Source: Pseudomonadota bacterium (lineage in GTDB: Bacteria > Pseudomonadota > Alphaproteobacteria > Sphingomonadales > Govanellaceae). From it: a DNA stretch of 64,000 nucleotides. Shown piece after piece: positions 26,543-34,040 of this stretch (its first letter is position 1; every line of letters starts with the position of its first letter). The position numbers and the translations under genes were made by a program. The notes beneath the pieces were generated by a model. The model made no database searches. It was not told the origin of the DNA and was given only the letters and a program-made list of their open reading frames with translations. The DNA lies in NCBI GenBank assembly GCA_003577275.1, contig QEVO01000001.1, positions 930,001-994,000 of the forward strand, written 5' to 3'.

Positions 26543-27079
26543 TTAAGGCCGGCGCACGGGGTCTTTGCCGTCCCAGTTATCTGCGGCGGCCTTGATTGAG
26601 GCGAACAGACCGTTGACCTTATCGTTGATCTCGATCAGCTCGATGAACGCCCCGAGCTGCTTGGTGGCGTCCACATAGGCGGCCCGGGCTCCGACGCTGA
26701 CCCGGGCATAAAGCGCTTCCGGGTATCCCCTTGCCACGAAGCGCTTCAAATCGCCCTCAAAATCCGCCGTGGATACCGCCCAATGATGGAAGCCATAACC
26801 GCGGCGCTCGACCATCTCCCGGTAAAGGGAAGGCTTTGTGTCGTTCATCTGAATGAGCTCGACGCACATCGACCCCGAGTAGGCGAGCGCCAGGGTGATA
26901 TCAAAGTCAGCCGGCTTGCCGCGGTAGCGCAAGTCCAGAAGCTCAAAGTGTTCGAGGAGGAAGAACGGGCCGACGTTCTGGCTTTCGGTCCATTCCTTCA
27001 TGCTTTTGTGAATGTCCTCGACCACGAAGGCGACCTGCATCATGCCGCCGAGCGGCTGTCCGAAAGGCAATAGTGTCAT
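26543..27079 (-). CDS. VOC-superfamily (glyoxalase-like) protein
   Basis: The protein has 178 residues with the vicinal-oxygen-chelate layout: VAFVVEDIHKSMKEWTESQNVGPFF at the start and GFHHWAVSTADFEGDLKRFVARG for the second module. The metal-binding pattern can be partly seen (His in HHWAV, Glu in FIELIE). Such proteins include lyases, epimerases and extradiol dioxygenases. GAGGG precedes the ATG. It lies close to SDRs and a truncated haemoglobin but on the opposite strand to the SDRs. Precise activity unknown. Confidence 0.8.
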   Translation of the reverse strand: MTLLPFGQPLGGMMQVAFVVEDIHKSMKEWTESQNVGPFFLLEHFELLDLRYRGKPADFDITLALAYSGSMCVELIQMNDTKPSLYREMVERRGYGFHHWAVSTADFEGDLKRFVARGYPEALYARVSVGARAAYVDATKQLGAFIELIEINDKVNGLFASIKAAADNWDGKDPVRRP

Positions 27080-27173
27080 CGCGCTACCCTCTGTTTGCTG
27101 TACTTAAAGCGAGGGCTAAGTCTGACAGAACGCCGGGGGCGGAGGATATGACGGAAATCCCTCAAGAATAGGG

Positions 27174-27599
27174 TCAGTCGCGATTGCGCATCATCTCGGC
27201 AATGGCGAAAAAAGGCTTTTTGACCATTGCCTTAACCTCCTCGCTGGCGCCGATGTCGTTCAGCGCCTTGTCCATGCACAACAGCCATTGGTCGCGCTCG
27301 GCGGCGCCGATGGGGTAGGGGGCGTGCGGCTTAGTGAGGCAGACGGCGCCGTATTTCTTCAGGTAATGATGGGGGCCGCCCAGCCAGCCGGAAAGATATT
27401 CGTAAAGCTTTTCCTCAATCTCGCTCAAGTCATCCTTGTGCATGGCGCGGATGGTCTGGGCCTCGGGCAGCTCGGTCATGGCTTTATAGAAAGCGGCGGC
27501 CAAGCGGCGGATCGCCGCGTCCCCGCCCAACAGGTCGTAGGGCAGTACCCGCGGCTGGTTTGTTGCTGGGTTTTCCTGAATCTTCGACGTATCGTTCAT
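27174..27599 (-). CDS. Group II truncated haemoglobin
   Basis: The protein has 141 residues. The fold is recognised from YDLLGGDAAIRRLAAAFYKAM at the start and the group II loop WLGGPHHYLKKYGAVCLTKPHAPYPIG, in which the His of HAPYPI is the likely proximal haem ligand. The C-terminal RDQWLLCMDKAL with Trp is usual for the group. These proteins bind O2 or NO and often help against nitrosative stress. The ribosome site AGGGGGA is good. The 5' region opens onto the 470-base gap before the secreted-protein operon. Confidence 0.88.
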   Translation of the reverse strand: MNDTSKIQENPATNQPRVLPYDLLGGDAAIRRLAAAFYKAMTELPEAQTIRAMHKDDLSEIEEKLYEYLSGWLGGPHHYLKKYGAVCLTKPHAPYPIGAAERDQWLLCMDKALNDIGASEEVKAMVKKPFFAIAEMMRNRD

Positions 27600-27970
27600 G
27601 GTTTCCCCCTGGTGATAGCGTCCCCAATCTCTACCGCCATCTCATAACGCAAGCTTTTCTTCTTGCAAAGAGGGCGCTGAGGCGCGCCGGCAGTGTAACC
27701 AGAATATTACAGTTTCGCGCTTTGGGCCAAAATGGGCCTTTATCAAAGTTCAGTTGGAGATTCTATGGCTTATGTCCTTGCCTGCGCCATTTGAGCATAG
27801 GATATTCCCATGATCTTCACACCACTATCCACAACCTCGCTGTATTCTGTAACCGGAAGATAACAGATATACGCCCGTTGCCTGTTGGGGCGGCGATGTT
27901 GGGCGCAAGCGGCCATTATTGGCGGGAAATTCTTTATGCATTCCCTGCGCTTAATCACCCGCGCTCAAGC

Positions 27971-27987
27971 TTGGTACGCTTCTTGCT
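27971..27987 (+). promoter_or_regulatory. Sigma-54 promoter match upstream of the repeat-protein operon
   Basis: TTGGTACGCTTCTTGCT fits the sigma-54 consensus YTGGCACG-N4-TTGCW at 12 of 13 defined positions, with the required GG-N10-GC spacing. Transcription would start near 27998, about 70 bases before the GTG start at 28070. A sigma-54 activator gene lies at the far end of the same locus. The remainder of the 27600-28069 gap shows no convincing gene; an open frame across it has no ribosome site or recognisable protein features. Confidence 0.75.
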
Positions 27988-28069
27988 GAAAGAGGGTTGG
28001 CGGCAAGACTATTTGCCGCACGCACCATGGGCTTTGTTCTAAAGCCCAATCTTTCAAGAGGAGGTACAC

Positions 28070-29671
28070 GTGAATAAATATCAATTGTTGGGCACGGCGT
28101 CAGCTTTTGCTTGCCTGATTGCTTTAGGCGGCGCGGCATGGGCGGAACCGGGGCCAGTGGAAGCGGATAACGGCTCGCAAGGAGCCAGCACCGGCGGCGA
28201 GAACACTGCGACCGGCGGCAATGCGTCCGATGACGGCAGTCAAACCGCCGGCACCAATGCCGCTGACGAAGGGTCGCAATCCGGCGACGGCGGCAATACG
28301 TCCGATACAGACCATGTGGATATCGACAATTCCGGGAATGACAATTCCACGGATAATTCCACCTACACCAAGACTTATAGCTCGGATGATGATAGCACCA
28401 GCACATCAACAACCACCGTCACCAAAGACGACAATAGCGATGACGATGGCATCGACATTGATGCCCCAACCGGCAATTCCGATGATGATGTGACGGTCAC
28501 CAAGACTTCCAGCAAGGACGATCATAGCGATGACGATGGCATCGATATTGACGCGCCTACTGGCAATTCCGATAATGACACAACCGTCACCAAGACTTCC
28601 AGTTATTCTAAAGACGATCATAGTGACGACGATGGCATTGACATTGATGCGCCGACCGGCAATCAAGATAACGATACGACGCATACTAATGACAATGATA
28701 CGACCGTAACTAAAACATCAACCTATACCAAGGACGACCATAGCGACGATGATGGCGTCGATAATGACGGCACCATTTCGCTAGGAAATGATAGTTCTGA
28801 TCACAGCGACAACAACACCGCGAGCAGTGGCTCCAACATTGCCCACGATGACGCCAAGATCAAGAACGAGGCGGAGAATGAAGGTGACGGATCGGCGGCG
28901 GCTAACAATAATTCGGTCGCCAATGTCGATAACACGGACAACTCCAATGAAAGCGAAGCCGAGGTAGAAGATTCTACGGGATCAGCGGCTGCCAATGGGG
29001 GGTCCACCGCCAATGTCGATAACTCGCAGAACGATAACTCCACCTTCACTATTAACAAAGACGATAATAGTGATGATGACGGCGTTGACAACGATGGAAC
29101 GATGAACATCGGCAATAAGTCTTACACCAAAGACAGCAACGACGATAATGACGGCATCGACGCTGATGCGCCGGTCAACATTGGTAATTCATCACACACT
29201 AACGACAATGACACGACTTATAACAAGGACGACCACAGCGATGACGATGGCATTGATGTTGATGCCCCGGTGAATATCGGTAATTCTGACGATGACGTTA
29301 CCATCACGAAAACCGAGACGAAAACCTACACTAAAGACGATCATAGCGATGACGATGGTGTTGACATCGAGAACCTACAAGTGACTGATGCTTTCAATGA
29401 CAAGAGTGATGACGACGGCCTTGACCTCGACCTGACCATGGGCGACGTCGCCATGAACAGTACGTCTTTGAAGAGCATTGTGTCCGGCAACGCCTTTGTG
29501 AATAACAATGGGAAACGGCCGGATACGACGGTAACCACCGGAGATATCGACAATACCGCGATCTCCAACTCCCGCGGCATCAACCAGGTTAACCTGAACA
29601 CGGGCGTAGCCAGCCAAAACAATACGGTGGCTGTGAGCGCCAAGGTAACCATGCCGCCTGCGGCTCAATAG
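28070..29671 (+). CDS. Secreted acidic repeat protein, candidate amyloid/matrix subunit (FapC-like position)
   Basis: The protein has 533 residues and starts at GTG with an excellent AGAGGAGG site. A Sec signal peptide occupies residues 1-26 (cleavage after AWA). A Gly/Asn/Ser-rich segment follows, then from about residue 119 to 453 at least nine copies of K-DD(H/N)SDDDG(I/V)D, spaced by TxTKT, APTGN or NIGN strings. The C-terminus changes to an Asn/Gly-rich stretch (NSRGINQVNLNTGVASQNN), like the turn-rich repeats of Fap and curli subunits. No Cys is seen in the mature protein. The Asp clusters recall, but do not exactly match, calcium loops (DxDxDG). I infer an exported fibre or matrix protein; no direct homologue is recognised. 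Confidence 0.8.
   Translation: MNKYQLLGTASAFACLIALGGAAWAEPGPVEADNGSQGASTGGENTATGGNASDDGSQTAGTNAADEGSQSGDGGNTSDTDHVDIDNSGNDNSTDNSTYTKTYSSDDDSTSTSTTTVTKDDNSDDDGIDIDAPTGNSDDDVTVTKTSSKDDHSDDDGIDIDAPTGNSDNDTTVTKTSSYSKDDHSDDDGIDIDAPTGNQDNDTTHTNDNDTTVTKTSTYTKDDHSDDDGVDNDGTISLGNDSSDHSDNNTASSGSNIAHDDAKIKNEAENEGDGSAAANNNSVANVDNTDNSNESEAEVEDSTGSAAANGGSTANVDNSQNDNSTFTINKDDNSDDDGVDNDGTMNIGNKSYTKDSNDDNDGIDADAPVNIGNSSHTNDNDTTYNKDDHSDDDGIDVDAPVNIGNSDDDVTITKTETKTYTKDDHSDDDGVDIENLQVTDAFNDKSDDDGLDLDLTMGDVAMNSTSLKSIVSGNAFVNNNGKRPDTTVTTGDIDNTAISNSRGINQVNLNTGVASQNNTVAVSAKVTMPPAAQ
28424..29430 (+). repeat. Coding tandem repeats for the DD(H/N)SDDDG motif
   Basis: At DNA level the unit AA(A/G)GACGA(C/T)(C/A)A(T/C)AG(C/T)GA recurs at about 28424, 28513, 28610, 28727, 29058, 29226 and 29337, with two shorter relatives near 29132 and 29402. 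The spacing is irregular (about 90-330 bases) because the linkers differ in length. Third positions vary between copies, so this is protein-level repetition under selection rather than a fresh tandem expansion. Confidence 0.8.
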
Positions 29672-29681
29672 GTCTGCGTAG

Positions 29682-29719
29682 GACGTACGGATAGCGGCCC
29701 GCGTTGCTATCCGTACGTC
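29682..29719 (+). terminator. Strong intercistronic hairpin after the repeat protein gene
   Basis: A perfect 14-base stem, GACGTACGGATAGC (29682-29695) with GCTATCCGTACGTC (29706-29719), has a 10-base loop. No T-run follows directly. It starts 10 bases after the stop of the repeat-protein gene. It could protect the upstream mRNA end or partly stop transcription, so that the first gene is made in excess over those downstream. Confidence 0.75.
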
Positions 29720-29727
29720 AAGACCTT

Positions 29728-29748
29728 TAAAACCGGCGTCCGGTTTTA
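29728..29748 (+). terminator. Second hairpin, terminator-like
   Basis: TAAAACCGG-CGT-CCGGTTTTA forms a 9-base stem with a 3-base loop ending in TTTTA, just after the 14-base hairpin and 27 bases before the next ATG. Together the two could attenuate read-through into the small secreted protein gene. Confidence 0.6.
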
Positions 29749-29775
29749 TGGCGGACATCGGGAAGGAGCAGAGCC

Positions 29776-30147
29776 ATGAAAGCGCTGAACTCTTGGTTGA
29801 GGTTGAGGGCTGCGGGCGTTGCAATTGCATCGTCGTTGCTTCTATCGGCCGGCTTTTCAACGGCTTTGGCTGATGAAGATGCGTTGTTCGATAACATCAG
29901 CAGCATCGGCGAGGAAGAGCTTGCCAGCAACAGTGGCGGAACGCAGCTCAACCTTGGCGATCTTGGCCTTAACTACGCCAGCAATAATGCGGAAATGGTT
30001 GGCAACTCGGTGAGCGGCAACGTCAACACCGGGCAGATCAGCAATAATTCGCTGAACGATGTGAACGGCATCAACTCTTTGATGTTCAATACAGGAAATA
30101 ACGTAAATTTCCAAAGCAATATGCAGATCAATATTTTCCTCAAGTAA
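29776..30147 (+). CDS. Small secreted Asn/Gly-rich protein with double-glycine motif (FapB/FapE-like position)
   Basis: The protein has 123 residues with a GGAAGGAG ribosome site. The Sec signal peptide ends about residue 32 (ALA before DEDALF). The mature start carries IGEEELASNSGG, with Gly54-Gly55. The E-L-x4-G-G pattern is that of leader peptides cut by C39 peptidases, and a C39 peptidase gene follows. The remaining 68 residues are rich in Asn, Gly, Leu and Val (GINSLMFNTGNNVNFQSNMQ), alternating polar and hydrophobic residues like amyloid subunits. I infer a secreted, proteolytically matured fibre component or nucleator. Confidence 0.8.
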   Translation: MKALNSWLRLRAAGVAIASSLLLSAGFSTALADEDALFDNISSIGEEELASNSGGTQLNLGDLGLNYASNNAEMVGNSVSGNVNTGQISNNSLNDVNGINSLMFNTGNNVNFQSNMQINIFLK

Positions 30148-30198
30148 TAATAACTGTGTGCGGGCGGATGACGTATTGCTCTTAGGGTATGCCGACAC

Positions 30199-30945
30199 AT
30201 GAGGACCAGCATTATTTCCCAAGTTAGATTCCCTGTCGCCAGGATATGGCTGGCGGCGGTGATTGCGGTGGCCGGTGCAGGCGTCCTTGACGCGCGCACC
30301 GGCTACTTGCAAGCCGGCAACGTATTTCTGCCGACAAAAATCGGTGGTCCGGCCAATATTGAAGTGGTGAGCATCAAGGAGGCCCGTTTTCAGACGGTCA
30401 TCAAGCAGCAATACGACTTCAGTTGCGGCTCGGCGGCGCTCGCCTCGCTCTTAAGCTTCCACTACGATCAGCCAGTAACAGAGCTTGAGGTGTTCAAGGC
30501 AATGTATGATATCGGCGATCAACAACGCATTCAAGCTTATGGATTCTCTCTTCTTGATATGAAGCGGTACCTGCAGTCCAGAGGCTTGCGGGCGGATGGG
30601 TTTCGCGTCGACCTTGAACGCCTGGAAAAGGCATCCGTGCCGGCGTTGGTTCTTATCAACACCCACGGGTATAAACACTTCGTGCTGATAAAGGGTATTT
30701 CCCGTGATGAAATAGTCGTCGGCGATCCAGCGTTGGGAGTACGTGTCATGCCTAAAGAAGATTTCCTGAAGATGTGGAATGGCATTGCCTTTGTTGTTCG
30801 AAGCGACGTTTCCATGGGGCGGCGGCATTTTAACCTGGCGCAGGATTGGGGCGTGCGGAAGCGGGCGCCGTTCGGCAGCGCGCTGAGCCGGCAAAGTCTG
30901 GCCTCTTTCACGACGCACTTGACGCAATTGACCAACAGTTTTTGA
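30199..30945 (+). CDS. Stand-alone C39-family cysteine peptidase, FapD-like
   Basis: The protein has 248 residues. An N-terminal signal or anchor (ARIWLAAVIAVAGAGVL) points to the periplasm. The C39 fold shows the oxyanion Gln and nucleophile in KQQYDFSCGSAALASLL (Cys76), the catalytic His160 in GYKHFVLIKG and Asp176 in VVGDPALG, so the triad is complete. There is no ABC-transporter domain, unlike bacteriocin exporters; this stand-alone periplasmic form is what FapD is in the Pseudomonas Fap amyloid operon. Likely substrates are the neighbouring proteins with double-Gly motifs. It is followed 11 bases later by the Pro/Ala-rich protein gene. Confidence 0.9.
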   Translation: MRTSIISQVRFPVARIWLAAVIAVAGAGVLDARTGYLQAGNVFLPTKIGGPANIEVVSIKEARFQTVIKQQYDFSCGSAALASLLSFHYDQPVTELEVFKAMYDIGDQQRIQAYGFSLLDMKRYLQSRGLRADGFRVDLERLEKASVPALVLINTHGYKHFVLIKGISRDEIVVGDPALGVRVMPKEDFLKMWNGIAFVVRSDVSMGRRHFNLAQDWGVRKRAPFGSALSRQSLASFTTHLTQLTNSF

Positions 30946-30956
30946 AAGAACCTACC

Positions 30957-32609
30957 GTGAGCGAGTATCCTGCCATCATCGACAGCACACCGACGCAGCA
31001 GCCCGCGGCGGCACCGCGCCGTGCCGCGCGCCTTAAACGCCAGCTGTTGCTATCCGTTTCGACCTTTGCCGTGGCGTTATGTTATGGCGGTCTTTATTCT
31101 GCGAGCCCATTGTTGGCGGTTGGTATAGCCGAGGCGGCGGTGAGCGATCAGCTGGATGCTTTTGCCGACTTAACGCCGCTTCCCGACAGCACGCTGGAAA
31201 CGCAACGCGGCGGCTTTGCCGTGGGCAATTACAATATCAATGTCGGCGTTACCGTAACCACCTCGATTGATGGGTTTGCCCAGGTGACGACCAATATATC
31301 GGTGGAAATGCCCGGCGAGTTGCAGAATATGGGCAATCAAATCGCCGAAATCGCCCAGGAAGCCGTGGCGGCGGCCAATACCGCCGCCGTTGTCGCCGAT
31401 GCGGTCATGGATTCCGCGCAGGCCGCCACCACGGCAGACGCCGGAGATGACGCGGCTGCGGCCGGCGAGATGGCAGCGGCCGTCGTCGAGCAGGCGCCGC
31501 AAGTCGTGGCCCAGTCGGTCAACGATAACCAGACTGCCGCGACGCCGCCGCCGGCGCCGGTGACGCCACCGCCGGCGCTGGAGACGCCAACGCCTGCGGA
31601 ACAACCGCAGCAGACGGCTGCCCTGCCTGCCGCTGATACCGCCGCCTCGGTCTTTGACGCCATCGCGGCACCCGCGCCCCAGGAAGACGCCGCTCCCGCA
31701 CCGGCGGTGAACACTGCCGCCGCCGATGCTCCCGCCGCGCCGGCGCAGGCGGTGACCGCCTTCGTCGAGACAGTGCAGACAGAACCGCCGGCCGCACCGG
31801 CTCCAACACCAGCGCCTGTACCTTCGCCGGCTCCAGCAGCGACCGTCGTTGCCGAGACGCCTCCGCCTGCACAAACGCCTGCGCCTGTTGTTGCGGAAGC
31901 CATGCCGTCGGCCATTGCCGAGCCAGCGCCTGTACCTTCGCCGGCTTCAGCAGCGGCCATCATTGCCGAGACGCCTCCGCCTGCTCAAGCGCCAGCGCCA
32001 GTTGTTGTGGAAGCCATACCGCCAGCGGTTACCGAGCCAGCGCCGGTTGTTGCGGAAGCCATGCCGTCGGCCATTGCCGAGCCAGCGCCAGCGGCGATTG
32101 TCGTTGTCGAGACGCCTCCGCCTGCTGCGCCAGCACCTGTCGTCGCGGAAGTGATGCCATCGGTAGCGCCGCCTGAGCCCGAACCGTCGCCGGCTCCAGC
32201 AGCGATCATCGCTGCCGAGACGCCGTCTCCGGCTGCAACGCCTGAGCCATCCACCGTGGCGGACGCCGCGGCATCACAGCTGGCTGCGCCATCGGCGCCG
32301 GCGGCATCGTTACCCACCGTAGCGGACGCGAAAAGTCCCGAGCCCGCGCCAAGCGCGCCAGGCAGCGATGGCCAGAAGGTGCTCACGTTTGCCACGTCGC
32401 CGGAGAAACTAACCCAGGTCATTCATACCACCAATACCAATGGCCATGTGTCGCTGGTGATGAACACCTTGGACAACGTATTGATACAGCAAACCGTATC
32501 TTTGAATTTGACGGTCGAGAATTTCCGCCAGGTCAACAGTCTTGTGACCTTGCAAAAAAGCATTTCGGCCATTTCCCGTCAGATCGGCATCTTAAGCCTG
32601 CGCCACTAG
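30957..32609 (+). CDS. Secreted Pro/Ala-rich protein with double-glycine motif
   Basis: I choose the GTG at 30957 (550 residues, MSEYPAIID...); the open frame above it overlaps the peptidase gene. A long N-terminal signal (RLKRQLLLSVSTFAVALCYGGLY..) is followed by LPDSTLETQRGG with Gly85-Gly86, again L-x4-G-G, then a polar/hydrophobic alternating block (FAVGNYNINVGVTVTTSIDG). Residues about 185-480 are a low-complexity Ala/Pro region with repeated P(A/P)PVVAEAMPSAIAEPAP units. The last 80 residues are folded-looking (TLDNVLIQQTVSLNLTVENF). It occupies the FapE-like slot of the locus. Function is inferred as a secreted or cell-surface partner of the fibre proteins. Confidence 0.75.
   Translation: MSEYPAIIDSTPTQQPAAAPRRAARLKRQLLLSVSTFAVALCYGGLYSASPLLAVGIAEAAVSDQLDAFADLTPLPDSTLETQRGGFAVGNYNINVGVTVTTSIDGFAQVTTNISVEMPGELQNMGNQIAEIAQEAVAAANTAAVVADAVMDSAQAATTADAGDDAAAAGEMAAAVVEQAPQVVAQSVNDNQTAATPPPAPVTPPPALETPTPAEQPQQTAALPAADTAASVFDAIAAPAPQEDAAPAPAVNTAAADAPAAPAQAVTAFVETVQTEPPAAPAPTPAPVPSPAPAATVVAETPPPAQTPAPVVAEAMPSAIAEPAPVPSPASAAAIIAETPPPAQAPAPVVVEAIPPAVTEPAPVVAEAMPSAIAEPAPAAIVVVETPPPAAPAPVVAEVMPSVAPPEPEPSPAPAAIIAAETPSPAATPEPSTVADAAASQLAAPSAPAASLPTVADAKSPEPAPSAPGSDGQKVLTFATSPEKLTQVIHTTNTNGHVSLVMNTLDNVLIQQTVSLNLTVENFRQVNSLVTLQKSISAISRQIGILSLRH
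31800..32240 (+). repeat. Internal coding repeats of the Pro/Ala-rich protein
   Basis: Near-identical DNA blocks recur: GAAGCCATGCCGTCGGCCAT occurs at about 31898 and 32056, and GCGCCTGTACCTTCGCCGGCT at about 31812 and 31927. The unit encodes EAMPSAIAEPAP and related strings. Close DNA identity suggests recent duplication or recombination and likely length variation between strains. Confidence 0.7.
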
Positions 32610-32674
32610 AGGGCGGCGTATTGACGGCCCAATGGTCGATGAAGGAGCCCTCCTCCTCGGGAGTGGTGCTGCAG

Positions 32675-32712
32675 CGTCAGGGGGTAAATACAAATCGTCT
32701 TGCCCCCTGACG
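32675..32712. terminator. Hairpin between the convergent operons
   Basis: A perfect 10-base stem CGTCAGGGGG/CCCCCTGACG encloses an 18-base loop, midway between the end of the Pro/Ala-rich protein gene and the end of the outer-membrane barrel gene. It is symmetrical and without strong T-runs, so it could act in both directions. Confidence 0.6.
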
Positions 32713-32735
32713 TTCGCGCTAGTCTCTTTAAGTCT

Positions 32736-34040
32736 CTAATCAACCAGCGAGAATGAAAAAGGCACGCGCAGGGTAAATTCCACATCGGGGGATTCCTCGG
32801 TCACGCCGACGGCAACGCTCATGCTTAAGCCCGTGCTTTCGCCTAAGCCCAGCGACATGCCAAAGAGAAGAGAGCCGACCTGAAAATCCTGTGAGGACAC
32901 GTTTGTGTTATTGATAACGCTTTTTGTGCCAAAAATATAATTGTGCTGATAGCCCATGCTCATGGAAAAAGTTTCGTTTAGGGCAAAGCCGACGCCTACG
33001 CTGGCGGAGATGGTATCGCCGGGATTGACTCGCTCGATCAGATTATTGCCGACCGTCGCGTTGACATCGCGGGCAATGTTCCACGTATAACCAAGATTGG
33101 TGAAGAATACTGCCGGATCGGTTTGGTAGATGAAGGTCATGCTGGGCTCGACGCTCCAGAAGCCAGAACCTGTCGGCAGCTCGGTTTCTATGCCGATGTC
33201 ATTGCGATCCACCTCGTAGGGGCCCTTGCCGGTGTTGCTCTTGGCGCGTAAATTGGCGACCAGAAAGGGCCATCCCTCCTTGCCGTCATTCAATTGATAT
33301 TGCATTCCGAATTCAATATCGCCAATGCCGGTGCCGTCGATGTTTTGCAGGAAGGTGGGTTCGCCCGGCGTCTCCGGATTTTGCGAAATGATCGTGGATT
33401 CCACCCGATCGTCGCGATAGACGAACGGCACCTTGACGGAAGCCTCCATGCGGTTGGTGATGCCGTAGCGCGCGCCGATCTGCGGCGAAATATAATTGCG
33501 CCGCGATTCGGTGGCTTCGATGGCGCCGATCAGCACCGCATCAACGATTTCCACGCCCTGGAAGAAAAAGCGGTTGCTGGAGGTATGGGAAGCAGTCAAG
33601 AGCGCCTCTAGGGTGAGCGTGCCGCGGGGCGTCAGCACGCCGCCGACATCGGAGATGATGGTGATATCCTGTTCGGTGCGGCCTTCCCGAGGCCGGGTGG
33701 CGGCATCCGCCGGCGCTTGCGCGGCCGCTGCGCCGGCGGGAGCGGGAGGTTGTTTTCTTGCTTCGGGGGCAGGGGCGGGCGCGGCGCTTGCCGCCGTCTG
33801 CGGCGCGCCGCCGGCCTTTTCTTGCAAAAGCAGTTGCAACTGCCGGCGTTGCTCCATCAATTCCCGCCGTTGCTGCTCGATCTGCTGCGCCTGCTGCTCC
33901 AGCCTCTTGGCTTGCTCTTCGACTTTTCTGCCCAAGGCCTCAATGCTTTGCTCGGCGGTCTGATCGGCAGCAGAAGCGACGGTGGCCTGGAGCAATCCGG
34001 CGCACGCCGCCGTTGCCAGTAGATGTGATTTAAGCCGCAT
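32736..34040 (-). CDS. Outer-membrane beta-barrel with N-terminal coiled coil, FapF-like
   Basis: The protein has 434 residues. The signal peptide ends about residue 24 (ASA before ADQTAEQ). Residues about 28-75 form a Glu/Gln-rich coiled coil (QAKRLEQQAQQIEQQRRELMEQ), then a Pro/Ala linker to about 118. From GGVLTPRGTLTLEALLTASHTSSNRFFF onward are alternating beta-strands ending in aromatic FSFSLVD, typical for BamA-inserted barrels. Coiled coil, linker and barrel is the exact architecture of FapF, the trimeric channel that exports Fap subunits. It overlaps the upstream regulator gene by 11 bases on the same strand. I infer it secretes the neighbouring proteins. Confidence 0.85.
   Translation of the reverse strand: MRLKSHLLATAACAGLLQATVASAADQTAEQSIEALGRKVEEQAKRLEQQAQQIEQQRRELMEQRRQLQLLLQEKAGGAPQTAASAAPAPAPEARKQPPAPAGAAAAQAPADAATRPREGRTEQDITIISDVGGVLTPRGTLTLEALLTASHTSSNRFFFQGVEIVDAVLIGAIEATESRRNYISPQIGARYGITNRMEASVKVPFVYRDDRVESTIISQNPETPGEPTFLQNIDGTGIGDIEFGMQYQLNDGKEGWPFLVANLRAKSNTGKGPYEVDRNDIGIETELPTGSGFWSVEPSMTFIYQTDPAVFFTNLGYTWNIARDVNATVGNNLIERVNPGDTISASVGVGFALNETFSMSMGYQHNYIFGTKSVINNTNVSSQDFQVGSLLFGMSLGLGESTGLSMSVAVGVTEESPDVEFTLRVPFSFSLVD

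Noticed and set aside
27560..28042. 160-residue open frame on the plus strand before the repeat-protein gene
   Set aside because: It overlaps the start of the truncated haemoglobin gene, has no ribosome site, and covers the sigma-54 promoter; the sequence has no protein-like pattern.
28424..29430. Possible CRISPR-like or satellite array
   Set aside because: Repeats are irregularly spaced, in frame, with synonymous differences, and encode a consistent motif in a gene with signal peptide and ribosome site; it is a protein repeat.
30199..30945. Bacteriocin export/maturation system based on the C39 domain
   Set aside because: No ABC-transporter or membrane-fusion domain accompanies it; the peptidase has its own N-terminal signal/anchor and sits with an outer-membrane barrel, which fits FapD-type processing better.
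31170..31963. Long minus-strand frames opposite the Pro/Ala-rich gene
   Set aside because: These are produced by the biased codon pattern of the repeats; no start signal and only Arg/Gly or Ala/Gly low-complexity translation.
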